Below are positions 53,273 through 62,912 of a stretch of 64,000 nucleotides of DNA, piece by piece (the stretch's first letter is position 1; every line of letters begins with the position of its first letter). Location of the stretch: contig NZ_JAUTBA010000001.1 in assembly GCF_030818895.1 (NCBI RefSeq), positions 248,001-312,000 of the forward strand, written 5' to 3'. A model generated the notes under the pieces. It had not been told where the DNA came from. It worked only from the letters and a program-made list of their open reading frames with translations, and did no database searches. This DNA comes from Sphingobacterium zeae (GTDB lineage: Bacteria; Bacteroidota; Bacteroidia; Sphingobacteriales; Sphingobacteriaceae). Both the position numbers and the translations under genes were made by a program.

Positions 53273-53819
53273 GTCCGATGAAAACACAAGGTCCGTCCGC
53301 TTCCCCATGGAAGTGGACGGCAAACTCGAACATCTTTCCCTTAAACTCGGTCGGACAAAACGCCTGCTGGTGATACAGATGGTCGATTATTTCTACAGGA
53401 ACAAGAAGGATCCGGCCGATCTGAACGATGAGGTGCTGAAAAAGGAACTTTCCAGTGGAGTAAGCCGTATACTTTCCTTTATCCGAAAGCAGGAAACCGA
53501 CCTGTTGGTACCTGTCTATTCCATGCTGGATGAGCTGATTGCCATAAACAAACAGCAATCAGGAACGATAGACGTCATTTCTGATGAACAGCAGCAATCG
53601 TCAAAATTTCTGAAAGCAAATACGGAGTATCTCGGGAGCCTCGATAAAGTCCTTAAGAAATTACTTTTGGGGATCGCAGAAAAGCAGGAGCTAAAAGATA
53701 ATTTCAGAAAGATCCTTGAACATTACATCAGTCAGCGGGAAACGCTTGGCTGGCCAGTATCCGCCGCCAGAAAGGAAGAACTGGCCAAACAGGTCCGGGA
53801 AGCACTGGATAATCTTTAG
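53265..53819 (+). CDS. BfmA/BtgA-like mobilization protein
   Basis: A 184-residue accessory mobilization protein from ATG53265 (MARSDENTRSVRFPMEVDGKLEHL), 8 bp before the previous stop. The longer open frame from 53142 reads over the preceding gene and is rejected. The N-terminus is ribbon-helix-helix-like, followed by long helices with coiled-coil character. Family members bind oriT and help the relaxase. It is followed 8 bp later by the relaxase gene. Confidence 0.82.
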   Translation: MARSDENTRSVRFPMEVDGKLEHLSLKLGRTKRLLVIQMVDYFYRNKKDPADLNDEVLKKELSSGVSRILSFIRKQETDLLVPVYSMLDELIAINKQQSGTIDVISDEQQQSSKFLKANTEYLGSLDKVLKKLLLGIAEKQELKDNFRKILEHYISQRETLGWPVSAARKEELAKQVREALDNL

Positions 53820-53827
53820 ACATTGCT

Positions 53828-54808
53828 ATGTATATCAACATCACAGACTCAGCGACGGGAGACAACAAAGGAAGCTGCGGGAATTTAGTTTCTTATCTTG
53901 AAAAGGAAAACCGCCTTGCCGAAAACAAAGTACCCCAGCATTGGTTCAATGGGGATAGCAATAACATCAGGCCTCATGAAGTCCGTATCGGTATAGATGG
54001 CAATGTCGCCAAGCTGGGAAAAGATGACAGTAAATTCTTCCTGATCAACATCAGCCCCAGCAGGAAAGAGATCGACTTTCTACTGGCTACCTATGGCGAG
54101 CAGGGCGCAAGGGAAAAGCTGAAAGAATATGCCGTAAGGATCATGGATGAATATGCACGCAATTTCAGGCGCCCGGGAATAGAAAACAATAAGGATCTTT
54201 TGTGGTTTGGCAAACTGGAAAACTACCGGTATTACATCCATAAGGACAGAGAGGTAAAAAATGGCACAAAAAAAGTGGGGGATCGTAAAGAAGGACCGCA
54301 GTTCCATGTACAGGTCATCGTTAGCAGAAAAGATTTAACAAACAGGATCAAGTTAAGTCCCCAGAACAGGTCACGTGGAAGGAATGTGGAACATTCAAAA
54401 AAAATGGGACAGTTTGACCAGATGGCTTTCAAACAGTCAGGTGAAACAGTTTTCGATAGGATGTTCGGCTTTGACCGAAAATTGAAAGATACACTGCTCT
54501 ACGCAAATACGATGAAGAACGGAAATATTGACCAGCAGGCGGCACTGCATACACTTGACAGACAATTGAAGAACGGAGCAGATACAACAGGAGAAAATCA
54601 ACAGAAGGAACCGATTCTTTCAAAGGTTGATTTAGAGAAATTTCCGCAGTTAACAGGACGGGTACCTTCATTTGCAGAAGCCGGTTGGGGGCTATTGGAT
54701 ATTTTACTTGCTCCAGCTCAGGATTTCGGAGGACATGATACCGTTGCTGCTGAGGAGGAAAGAAAAAGAAAGCGAAAAAAGAAAAACAGGGGTCGCGGTA
54801 TGCGCTAA
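53828..54808 (+). CDS. BtgB/MobB-like relaxase (DUF5712)
   Basis: A 326-residue protein of the BtgB/DUF5712 type that nicks DNA at oriT for conjugal mobilization. Visible motifs are NLVSYLEKENR near the N-terminus, YYIHKDREVK, and QFHVQVIVSRKD, the HUH-like site in which the second histidine is replaced by Gln. The catalytic tyrosine was not identified with confidence. The C-terminus is basic (ERKRKRKKKNRGRG). With the BtgA-like gene it makes an active-looking mobilization pair. It needs transfer functions from another element. Confidence 0.8.
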   Translation: MYINITDSATGDNKGSCGNLVSYLEKENRLAENKVPQHWFNGDSNNIRPHEVRIGIDGNVAKLGKDDSKFFLINISPSRKEIDFLLATYGEQGAREKLKEYAVRIMDEYARNFRRPGIENNKDLLWFGKLENYRYYIHKDREVKNGTKKVGDRKEGPQFHVQVIVSRKDLTNRIKLSPQNRSRGRNVEHSKKMGQFDQMAFKQSGETVFDRMFGFDRKLKDTLLYANTMKNGNIDQQAALHTLDRQLKNGADTTGENQQKEPILSKVDLEKFPQLTGRVPSFAEAGWGLLDILLAPAQDFGGHDTVAAEEERKRKRKKKNRGRGMR

Positions 54809-54896
54809 CAATAAAGAATTTTATTCCATATATCTGGATATATAGACAACTGTACATATGGATATCTATTGTCGACGCAAAAGCAAATCTAGCCAC

Positions 54897-54974
54897 GATG
54901 GTCCAAAGGTCAAGGGTTTAGTGAACGCTCAAGCACACTGCCCCTGCTAGCGCCCTTGACCCAATTGTACCATC
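54897..54974. repeat. Long nested inverted repeat, candidate oriT
   Basis: Three nested arms can pair: GATGGT with ACCATC (54897 and 54969), GGTCAAGGG with CCCTTGACC (54908 and 54953), and CGCT with AGCG (54926 and 54949). The total span is 78 bp, 89 bp downstream of the relaxase gene. Extended inverted repeats beside the relaxase are typical of oriT in Bacteroidota mobilizable elements, though usually upstream. Confidence 0.5.
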
Positions 54975-55059
54975 TTGCCTTTTGGTGGCCTAAGCGCTGG
55001 CAATAGGATCGTATGTTCAAATCAAAGTACCGTTAAGAAGAAAAACTCTGGTATTTTCT

Positions 55060-56268
55060 TTATTTCAGCATAGCCATATAACGGTATATAAAATCAGGAC
55101 TTTTGAGGCTCTCCTTTCCATGTTTATTGATCTGATCAGCATATTTCATCAAGGATCCACATCCAGCTTTGTTAAAGAGTTTGCGTAGCCCTTTATCTCC
55201 TGCAATATCGTAAAGCAAAAAAGCGTCCATGCAGTCTATCATCAGGTGCTTCCTGTCGAGCAATTTCAGGTTGGTCATCTCTTCAAGTTTATTGCCCTCT
55301 GGTGTTCCTGAGTTGGTCAGGAACAGGAAAGTCCGGATCAGCCACTTGTCCCGTTGGAGCGATATGACAAAGTAACCCACCTTGTGGGTAGCGAGATAAC
55401 ATTCCAGCAGCAAATAATCCTTTTTAACAATGGTACGGGCACTTCCTTCCCGTATTATATATCCAATATAGGCCTGCACGTATCCTCTCCAAAACACCGC
55501 ACGCTCTTCAAAGCGGTCGAGTGCATGCTGCTGGGCATAGATTGGAAGCGGTATATCTTCATCAACATTGGTCAGTCCCAACTGGCTCGGTTTGATAGAA
55601 ATCCAGTCAAATTCATCTATTTTGACCGGAGAGGGAACCCCCATACGGACTATTATCCTTTTCTTTCCGTCTATGTTCTGTAAAGTCGTGCTATGGACCA
55701 GCCGGTGAATATAGATTTCATTGGTCCCACCAAATTGTTCTATCGCCATCCGGTCAAAACTGAACCGTACTGTACCCCTGTAAAAATCATAGAGCTGTAG
55801 ATCATTGATACTCATGATCTGTATAATATTCGTGCGCTGCTGACCAAACCACTCTGTCGTGGTAAAATAAGGCGCGAACACCTCCCGTAACTTGGAAAAC
55901 CCTTTGATCCTCGTGCCCACTCTGTACTGTATATAATGAAGCAGGACAAGCGCATCAGTCAAAAAGCGTGCATAAGAGATCTTTTCTCCCAGCAGGGTTT
56001 CGATATATTGACTGCTGAGCAGTTCGGCCAAAGTTTGCTTATAATTTTTGAGCTCCTCTTCATTCATGACACGATTACCACGCAGGATCACCTTGATCTC
56101 GGGATATCTATATAGGTATAATAGTCGGAGGCTACTTTCAGGAAGAAGCTCAAAATATCCCTTGCCAACCATTTTTTCACAGATAATGCGTAACCTGTGG
56201 TAAAATACCCGACGGCGGGCCTGTTCCTTCTGGCCGTAACTGATTTTTCGATGGCTCGATTTAGTCAT
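55060..56268 (-). CDS. Unknown 402-residue protein of the element
   Basis: A 402-residue soluble basic protein with no signal. Residues around 265-300 read YAQQHALDRFEERAVFW and then GYIIREGSARTIVKKDYLL. The HALxRFxER pattern recalls a short motif of DUF4258-type toxins, but the protein is four times longer. The remaining sequence is not recognised. It is convergent with the relaxase and follows an XRE regulator gene on the same strand with 190 bp between. Confidence 0.6.
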   Translation of the reverse strand: MTKSSHRKISYGQKEQARRRVFYHRLRIICEKMVGKGYFELLPESSLRLLYLYRYPEIKVILRGNRVMNEEELKNYKQTLAELLSSQYIETLLGEKISYARFLTDALVLLHYIQYRVGTRIKGFSKLREVFAPYFTTTEWFGQQRTNIIQIMSINDLQLYDFYRGTVRFSFDRMAIEQFGGTNEIYIHRLVHSTTLQNIDGKKRIIVRMGVPSPVKIDEFDWISIKPSQLGLTNVDEDIPLPIYAQQHALDRFEERAVFWRGYVQAYIGYIIREGSARTIVKKDYLLLECYLATHKVGYFVISLQRDKWLIRTFLFLTNSGTPEGNKLEEMTNLKLLDRKHLMIDCMDAFLLYDIAGDKGLRKLFNKAGCGSLMKYADQINKHGKESLKSPDFIYRYMAMLK

Positions 56269-56460
56269 ACCCCTCCATTTAACTTAAATTCTCGAAATAT
56301 GAGATCCCTTCCTAATAAAAAGAGGATTTAAATATTCCTTAAGTTAATAAAAATCAGGTCAATTTCCAACATTTAGAAGTTGAAATGAGCTAATCCTGAT
56401 GGATTCTATATCGTTAATGTCAATTATGCCTAGACTCCTAGTTATTATAAAAAGTCTATA

Positions 56461-56829
56461 TTACTTTTTGCCTAGCTTTTGTTCCAGCTCAGCTATATAT
56501 TTCCGCTGCAAGAGAAGAATTTCTTCGTTTTTGCCTAATAAGATATCCTTCAGATTTATCTGTTCATTGAGGTCATCTACTTTTTGTTCCCAATTACTGA
56601 CTTCCAACTCTTTAAAAACTTTAAAAGGAGCATCTTGGTAATAATACGATAGAAAATCATGATTTAATACCAAAGCTATTTCCTTAAGGAGTTCTATATC
56701 AATTGTGGAACGTCTATATATACTTGCCACTCCTTGCTTAGTTTTGTTAATTTTATCACCTAATTGTTTCTGACTGATTCCCTGTTCAGTCGCAACTTTT
56801 TTTATTATCTGTCCAATGTTAATCTTCAT
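56461..56829 (-). CDS. XRE-family HTH regulator with C-terminal coiled coil
   Basis: A 122-residue protein. The helix-turn-helix (IIKKVATEQGISQKQLGDKI and TKQGVASIYR, about 7-40) is followed by a coiled coil (about 80-120, LNEQINLKDILLGKNEEIL). Such proteins regulate mobile elements in Bacteroidota. It is probably the module's repressor. Its start lies in an AT-rich region with no terminator before it. Confidence 0.82.
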   Translation of the reverse strand: MKINIGQIIKKVATEQGISQKQLGDKINKTKQGVASIYRRSTIDIELLKEIALVLNHDFLSYYYQDAPFKVFKELEVSNWEQKVDDLNEQINLKDILLGKNEEILLLQRKYIAELEQKLGKK

Positions 56830-57490
56830 AAGACAAATATTAGTTTACTAAAAATCTTAATTGACACCTGAAAGAATCTAATAAATTTACTTTCGGATGT
56901 TTTTATTTTACTTATTTAAATATTATTCTTATATTTGAATAGGAATTTGATAGTGCTTTACTAGTGGATCACATTTGAACAAGATTTGAACCCAATACAT
57001 TAGCTATCGTTCTGGCTTTATTAAAGTATTGGTTAGTCCTCCCCAGGCAAAATAGGAAGCTAATCAAGGCAAGTGAAGCCCCATGTCGTGCATGTTAAAT
57101 TTTATCATAAATTTGCATGATTGAGCGGCATGGTGTGCTCACTCGCTTTTCCGAACCTGCCTGGGGAGGGAGCGAGCAGAGGCCCATGTCGCTTAATTAT
57201 TTTTTAGCCTCCTCGCTCATAACTTATAAAACAAGAAGTTATGATAGCATTAAAGAAACAATTACTTCAAAATTTAGCCTGTCCACCAGAATAACCCTAC
57301 GGATACCTATATACCGTCCCTTCTGTTCCGGTCGAGTCCATCATAAATTTTCCAAGGGCTAAGGGATGGTTATTTTATAATTATAAGCCAAAAACAAACC
57401 AATTTTCTATCGAAAAATAAACGCAAATAGCGTAATGGGATAAATACGTCCTTTCGGTATCGGTAATTTCGATCATAAACAGACCAGATT
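56830..57490. other. Intergenic region containing a palindromic element
   Basis: No gene supported in 661 bp; an ORF at 57117-57362 runs through the inverted repeat and has no coding signature. The left part is very AT-rich and should hold the XRE promoter. The palindromic element spans about 57038-57230. The right part leads into the thioredoxin-SusCD operon. Confidence 0.5.
57038..57169. repeat. 132-bp imperfect inverted repeat (REP or MITE-like)
   Basis: Outer arms CCTCCCCAGGCA (57038-57049) and TGCCTGGGGAGG (57158-57169) are perfect. Inner arms pair partly (GTGAAGCCCCATG with CATGGTGTGCTCAC; CATGTTAAATTT with AAATTTGCATG). A related unit with GCCCATGTCG and GAGCGAGC words continues to about 57230. 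It has no coding frame. It looks like an intergenic palindromic repeat or a short MITE. Confidence 0.55.
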
Positions 57491-58297
57491 ATGTTCACAC
57501 TCATACTATTACTAATAAAAGATATTATAAAAACACGTCTTTATAGGGAAAACAACCTGTTAAAGACGTTAACGGCGGTTTTCGTTTCTATGTTTAGTTT
57601 ATGTTCCGCACAGTCCGTGGAAACACGGGCTGATGCCGGGCAATCCGCTAAGAAAATAACACGGGAGAACATTCCTTTTTTCGTCGATATAATCGACAAA
57701 AAGGAAAATTCACGGGAACAGTTAATGTACTATCCAAATGCCGATCTGGAGAAGTATCCGGTATTTCAGTATCGCGCAAAAATAGATAGAATAAGACCTT
57801 TAAAGGTCGGTAAAAATGTCCCCGACGAAATATGGGATCTGCCGGTCAGGATTGTTGGTGACATCCGGGGAAGAGATAGTATAACCCTGCGGGAACTTGC
57901 GGCAGATAAGATCCTCGTGCTCGATTTCTGGGCGAAATGGTGTTCTCCCTGCCTGAAATCCATGAATAAGTGGAAAGAACTACAGCCAAAATATAAAGGG
58001 GAGGTCCAGGTGGTCGGGCTGATGCTCGATTGGGATTACAAAGCCGAACTGATGATCCATAAAATGGGCTGGAATATGCCGCAGCTGATCGGACCGGAGG
58101 TATATTTACTGAATTACTATTTCTGCGGAACGCCAGTTACCGGTCCGTCAGCTTGGATCAACAAAGGCAAATTCATTGGCCTTTCTGATGCCAGGGCTGA
58201 CAGCGAAAAAATTATCAATAACCTATTGCTCGGTCTACCACCCTCATTCTCGGAAAATGGAGACCGCAAACTAAAGAAGGGAAAGGAGGAGCTATGA
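57491..58297 (+). CDS. Exported thioredoxin-like protein (TlpA type)
   Basis: A 268-residue protein. The hydrophobic stretch LLKTLTAVFVSMFSLCSAQ acts as signal, so the true start may be internal; ATG57491 is kept as the first. The C-terminal thioredoxin domain (about 125-250) has the redox motif WCSPC (FWAKWCSPCLKS) and a cis-Pro region TGPS. The start of the SusC gene overlaps its stop by 4 bp, so it is the first gene of a TlpA-SusC-SusD operon. It may handle cysteine-containing substrate taken up by that pair. Confidence 0.8.
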   Translation: MFTLILLLIKDIIKTRLYRENNLLKTLTAVFVSMFSLCSAQSVETRADAGQSAKKITRENIPFFVDIIDKKENSREQLMYYPNADLEKYPVFQYRAKIDRIRPLKVGKNVPDEIWDLPVRIVGDIRGRDSITLRELAADKILVLDFWAKWCSPCLKSMNKWKELQPKYKGEVQVVGLMLDWDYKAELMIHKMGWNMPQLIGPEVYLLNYYFCGTPVTGPSAWINKGKFIGLSDARADSEKIINNLLLGLPPSFSENGDRKLKKGKEEL

Positions 58298-61200
58298 AAA
58301 AAATAATACTCTTCTTTTTTTTAATCTCTTTTCTGGAAGGAAAAGCGCAGATAGCCGGAAAGATCATCGGAGAAAATAATATTCCGCTATCTGGAGCGAC
58401 TGTGGCCCTCAAAGAGGCTAGGCAAACGATGCTGTCTGATGAAAATGGCCATTTTTCTTTCGGCAAAGTATCCTTTCCCGATACATTATCCGTCCGCTTT
58501 GTTGGATACATTGAACAGAAAGTCGCGGTAAATTCGGCAGGCCGGAATCTGCAAATCCGATTGGTCCATGCAACGCAGGCAATAAGTGAAGTACAGGTCG
58601 TAAACACAGGGTTTTACCAGATCCCCAAAGAAAGAGCTACCGGATCATTTACTACCATAAACAATGAGCTTTTAAACCGCTCTGTGGGAGCGAACATACT
58701 TGAAAGGCTCGACGGTGTTGCCTCAGGGGTTCAGTTTGTCACACCGAACGGAACAAAACCTTCGGATATCCGTGTTCGGGGCCTCGCAACGATCCAATCG
58801 GATGCCAGTCCACTGATCATCGTGGATAATTTCCCATACGATGGCGATATCACATCCATCAATCCGAATGACATAGATAATATTACAGTTCTAAAAGATG
58901 GAGCATCCGCTTCTATCTGGGGAGCACGTGCCGGCAATGGAGTGATCGTGATTACAACAAAAAAAGGGCGGTATAATCAGAAGGGAGTACTTTCCGTTAA
59001 CAGCAATCTGTCCATCGGCCGGAAACCCGACCTGATGTACAGCCGAAACCGGCTGCCGAGTGAAACCGTAATGCAGATAGAAAAGGAAAAATACCTTCAT
59101 GGCGGATTCTATATTGATACTGATAATCAGGTACCATTCCCCAGGTACGTGGAAATGCTGATCGCCCGGGACAATGGTTCCATGACGGAAGAGGAGTTTC
59201 TCGGCCAGGAGAATATGCTCAAGAAAACGGAAGTCAGAAAAGAGGCCATGCGGTACTTGTACCAGCCATCAGTCGTCCAGCAATATGCGCTGAATGCCCG
59301 CGGAGGGGGAGAAAATTATACTTATTTCCTATCGGGAGGCTATGACAAAAATAGGGGCGAAGTAATCGGAAATACAGGGAACCGTGTCAGCTTTAGTACA
59401 CAGAACACGTTCAGGCCATTGAGGAACCTCGAGGTGATGAGTTCGGTGTGGTATAGTCAGCAGCATGGAAAAGAAAACGGGATCACCCTGAACGACCTAA
59501 AAGGACACGTAACAAGCGTAGGCCTGTCTCCTTATACAAGATTGATGGACGAAAACGGGAATCGCCTGACCCTGATAAAGGAATATCGCCAGAGCTATAT
59601 TGATCGGGCCAAAGCTGATGGACTGCTGGACTGGGAGTACAATCCTTTACGGGAGCGTGACCTGATAGATAAACGTAGAAAAAGTGAGGAACTGCGGTTA
59701 AATGCCGGCCTCCGGTATGATTTTCTTCAAGATTTCCATCTGGACATTACTTATCAGTACACAAAAGGAAGTTCTTTTCGCAGTGTGTTATACGACAGGG
59801 ACAGTTATTTTGTGCGGGATATGGTCAATCGTTTCACGCAGGATGACGGAAAAAAAATCATACCCTATGGTGGGATATTCATAAATGAATCCCCTGAATC
59901 GCTTCTGAGCCATTCGGCAAGGGGACAGCTGAACTATAACGGCAGTTATGGGAAAGACCATCAGGTCTCCGGGCTGATCGGCGGCGAGATACGGGAATTC
60001 AGGCGGACCATTACACCGGGCTCAACACTTTATGGCTACAATCCCGATATAGCAATGGGCCTGACAAATCTGGACTATTCGCAGGGCTACAACCTGCGTC
60101 CTGACAGCTACGGCTATATATCGTCTCCCGATTATACAAACAGAATTTTTGTGGACCGTTATCTTTCCTATTTCGGGAATGTGGGATATACCTTTAAAAA
60201 ACGGTATATCCTTTCAGCCTCGCTGCGATGGGATGGCTCCAATCTTTTTGGTGTAAAGACAAATCAGAAAGGAACACCGCTGTATTCCCTTGGTACGAGC
60301 TGGGACATTTCGCAGGAAAACTGGTTTGCGGTAAGAAATCTGGAATATCTCCGGATACGGGCAACCTATGGCAGTGCCGGAAATGTCAATAAATCCGTGA
60401 GCGTATATCCAACGGTCAGGCACATGGGGGCCGACCTGACAACGGGGGTGGACAATGCTCAGATATTATCTGTCGGGAACCCGTCGCTCCGGTGGGAAAG
60501 AGTCAATACATTCAATATGGGCATTGATTTTCGTTCATTTGGAAATAGGCTGTCCGGTACTGCCGAATATTTCAGAAAGAACGCTTCCGACCTGATCGGC
60601 GAAGATATACTCCCCCCCAACACTGGTATTATTGAAGGTGGGAGCGCCAATAATTCCAGGCTTATAAATTATGCGGATCTGGTTACAAACGGGTATGAAC
60701 TGCAGCTAAATTCCATAAATACGGATGGCAGGCTAAAATGGACCTCTGCACTTCTGCTGAATCTTGTCAGGAACCGTGTCACCAGATATGCGCAGAACAA
60801 TAATGTGGTGATTTCCGATTACCTGGACGGAAAGGTTCCCGTAGCCGGCATGAGCAGGGACGCCATGTTCACTCTTCCATGGTATGGACTGGGCAATACG
60901 GACGGTCTGCCCATTGTATATGTTGATGGCAGGGAAAGCAGGGACTATACCAAATTTTATTCGGGGCTGGCTTTTAATGACCTAACAGCAGCGGGCCTAA
61001 GTGTGCCCCCATTCTATGGAACGCTCCGAAATGCCCTTAACTATAACGGGGTTGGCCTGGAATTTACATTGAGCTGGAAAACAGGCCATTCCTTTCGTGC
61101 AAATTCAATGAATTCCGGGGGCGAGTATACGCTTGACTATAATATGGATTATTTTAAGCGGTGGCAGAAACCCGGAGACGAAAACAGTACCGATGTTCCT

Positions 61201-61491
61201 GCCACTCAGGAGATCGGCAAAACCATTCCCTATTCGAATATCATATATAGCAATTCTGCCATATTGATCAAAAGGGGAGACCAGATCCGTCTTCAGGATA
61301 TCCGGTTATTTTATGACCTGCCGATTTCGGTGGCAAAAAAGCTTAAATTCAATAATATGCGCTTCTATGCAATGGCACGTAACCTCGGTGTTTTATGGCA
61401 GTCCGGTGACCGCAGTGTTGATCCCGATTATTCCGGAGCGGAATATGTAGCGCCAAAAACAATCACATTGGGAATGCAATTGGACTTTTAA
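58294..61491 (+). CDS. SusC/RagA-family TonB-linked outer-membrane transporter
   Basis: A 1065-residue TonB-dependent transporter. Signal peptide (to GKAQ), carboxypeptidase-like domain (about 20-95), ISEVQVVNTGFYQIPKERATGSF in place of the usual DEVVVVGYG box, the plug motif GARAGNGVIVITTKKG, and a barrel ending in TLGMQLDF. The pattern NTGFYQIPKERATGSF is typical of a RagA subgroup linked with TlpA proteins. The DNA is richer in G and C than the flanking mobilization module. Substrate unknown; peptides are plausible for RagA-type systems. Confidence 0.93.
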   Translation: MKKIILFFFLISFLEGKAQIAGKIIGENNIPLSGATVALKEARQTMLSDENGHFSFGKVSFPDTLSVRFVGYIEQKVAVNSAGRNLQIRLVHATQAISEVQVVNTGFYQIPKERATGSFTTINNELLNRSVGANILERLDGVASGVQFVTPNGTKPSDIRVRGLATIQSDASPLIIVDNFPYDGDITSINPNDIDNITVLKDGASASIWGARAGNGVIVITTKKGRYNQKGVLSVNSNLSIGRKPDLMYSRNRLPSETVMQIEKEKYLHGGFYIDTDNQVPFPRYVEMLIARDNGSMTEEEFLGQENMLKKTEVRKEAMRYLYQPSVVQQYALNARGGGENYTYFLSGGYDKNRGEVIGNTGNRVSFSTQNTFRPLRNLEVMSSVWYSQQHGKENGITLNDLKGHVTSVGLSPYTRLMDENGNRLTLIKEYRQSYIDRAKADGLLDWEYNPLRERDLIDKRRKSEELRLNAGLRYDFLQDFHLDITYQYTKGSSFRSVLYDRDSYFVRDMVNRFTQDDGKKIIPYGGIFINESPESLLSHSARGQLNYNGSYGKDHQVSGLIGGEIREFRRTITPGSTLYGYNPDIAMGLTNLDYSQGYNLRPDSYGYISSPDYTNRIFVDRYLSYFGNVGYTFKKRYILSASLRWDGSNLFGVKTNQKGTPLYSLGTSWDISQENWFAVRNLEYLRIRATYGSAGNVNKSVSVYPTVRHMGADLTTGVDNAQILSVGNPSLRWERVNTFNMGIDFRSFGNRLSGTAEYFRKNASDLIGEDILPPNTGIIEGGSANNSRLINYADLVTNGYELQLNSINTDGRLKWTSALLLNLVRNRVTRYAQNNNVVISDYLDGKVPVAGMSRDAMFTLPWYGLGNTDGLPIVYVDGRESRDYTKFYSGLAFNDLTAAGLSVPPFYGTLRNALNYNGVGLEFTLSWKTGHSFRANSMNSGGEYTLDYNMDYFKRWQKPGDENSTDVPATQEIGKTIPYSNIIYSNSAILIKRGDQIRLQDIRLFYDLPISVAKKLKFNNMRFYAMARNLGVLWQSGDRSVDPDYSGAEYVAPKTITLGMQLDF

Positions 61492-61501
61492 TAAATACAT
61501 T

Positions 61502-62836
61502 ATGAAACAGATACTTTTTATATTCCCCTGCTGCTTTCTTTTTTTTGCCGGCTGTGGAAAGGATTTTCTGAATGAGAAAAGGGAGACCAATCAGGTTATA
61601 CCAAGCAACATAAACGATTATCAGGCGATATTGGACAACAGTACCGTGATGAACAAACAGGCAGCATTCCGTCTGGTGTCCATCGGGTCTGATGAATATA
61701 TTTATCCCGACGACGCATGGGAAACGCTGAGCCCAATATCCTATTTTTATTATAAAAACGGATACATCTGGGCCGATGATGTCTATGAAGGAAAACAGGT
61801 TGCAGACTGGAACAATGCTTATCAGGTGATTATGTATGCCAATCTCGCACTGGACATAAAGAAACTAAAACCTGATGCCCAAAACCTTGAGAGCTGGAAA
61901 AATATTCAGGGACAGGCGCTATTTCATCGTGCCTTTGCCTATTATCAACTGGCGCAGGCATTCTGCAGACCGTATGTCCCTGCAACAGCAAAGCTGGACA
62001 GGGCCATTCCATTACGTCTGGATTATGATGTAGCGGTCAGTCCGCAATACGGCAACCTTGAAGATATGTACGATAAAGTAATATCGGATCTGCTGGAAGC
62101 AGCCAGCCTGCTACCGGAAACAGCAGCTAATAATTATAGACCGTCGAGACTTTCATCGTACGCACTGCTGGCCAGAATTTTCAGGGAAATGGACCGTTGG
62201 GATCAGGCCCTTGAATATAGTGAAAAGATCCTTTCGGTAAAGAAAGACCTGCTTGACTATAACAAGATCAGCGGATCCCCTTCATATCCTTTTGACGCCA
62301 TGAAAAAAGGAATGAAAAACAGCGAGATCCTTTTCTATTGCCAGTCCTTCGGAGCTCCCATTATGAGCAAGGGGATCGTCAGTGAAGATATCCTGAGGTC
62401 CTATGAACAAAATGATCTGAGAAAAGCCCTATTTTTTAAGAATGGGCGACGGTTTTATGGTTCCTATGCGGGAAGCATCTTCTTTAACGGACTGGCCCTG
62501 GATGAAGTTGTCCTGATCCGTGCTGAGGCCTATCTCAAAAAAGGCCTGCCCGAAAAAGCAAAAGATGACCTGGAGTTTCTACTGTCCCATCGGTATAGGA
62601 ACGGCGATTTTGGCTCAATCGCCTCAGATGAAAATTCCCTTCGGGAGCGCATCGATGACGAACGGATAAAAGAACTTTATATGCGGGGAACCAGATGGTC
62701 GGACATCAGGAAACAGAACTTAACAGGTGACGATGGGATCACCCTGACACGTCAGGCAGGCGGAAAAACGTATTCACTGCTCCCTGATGATGCCCGATGG
62801 GTTTGGCAATGGCCGGACAGTGAGAAAAACTATTGA
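61502..62836 (+). CDS. SusD/RagB-family lipoprotein
   Basis: A 444-residue lipoprotein (signal CCFLFFAGCGKDFL). The SusD helical core appears in IQGQALFHRAFAYYQLAQAFCRPY and the end block RIDDERIKELYMRGTRWSDIRKQ. It is shorter than the two other SusD proteins of the window, as in RagB-like members. It lies 10 bp after the transporter gene and forms its lid. Confidence 0.9.
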   Translation: MKQILFIFPCCFLFFAGCGKDFLNEKRETNQVIPSNINDYQAILDNSTVMNKQAAFRLVSIGSDEYIYPDDAWETLSPISYFYYKNGYIWADDVYEGKQVADWNNAYQVIMYANLALDIKKLKPDAQNLESWKNIQGQALFHRAFAYYQLAQAFCRPYVPATAKLDRAIPLRLDYDVAVSPQYGNLEDMYDKVISDLLEAASLLPETAANNYRPSRLSSYALLARIFREMDRWDQALEYSEKILSVKKDLLDYNKISGSPSYPFDAMKKGMKNSEILFYCQSFGAPIMSKGIVSEDILRSYEQNDLRKALFFKNGRRFYGSYAGSIFFNGLALDEVVLIRAEAYLKKGLPEKAKDDLEFLLSHRYRNGDFGSIASDENSLRERIDDERIKELYMRGTRWSDIRKQNLTGDDGITLTRQAGGKTYSLLPDDARWVWQWPDSEKNY

Positions 62837-62847
62837 TCAGAAATGAT

Positions 62848-62875
62848 AGATGGCGGATAGCTATATCCGCCATCT
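62848..62875. terminator. Strong hairpin between convergent operons
   Basis: A 12-bp perfect stem, AGATGGCGGATA and TATCCGCCATCT, with a 4-nt loop lies between the SusD and DUF6520-like genes. No T tract follows on either strand, so termination may be factor-assisted. Confidence 0.6.
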
Positions 62876-62912
62876 AAAGGATCGGGCCCTGTGAAAAAAT
62901 ATGTTAATTTGC

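Noticed and set aside
57117..57362. 81-residue ORF
   Set aside because: Runs through the palindromic element and lacks coding features.
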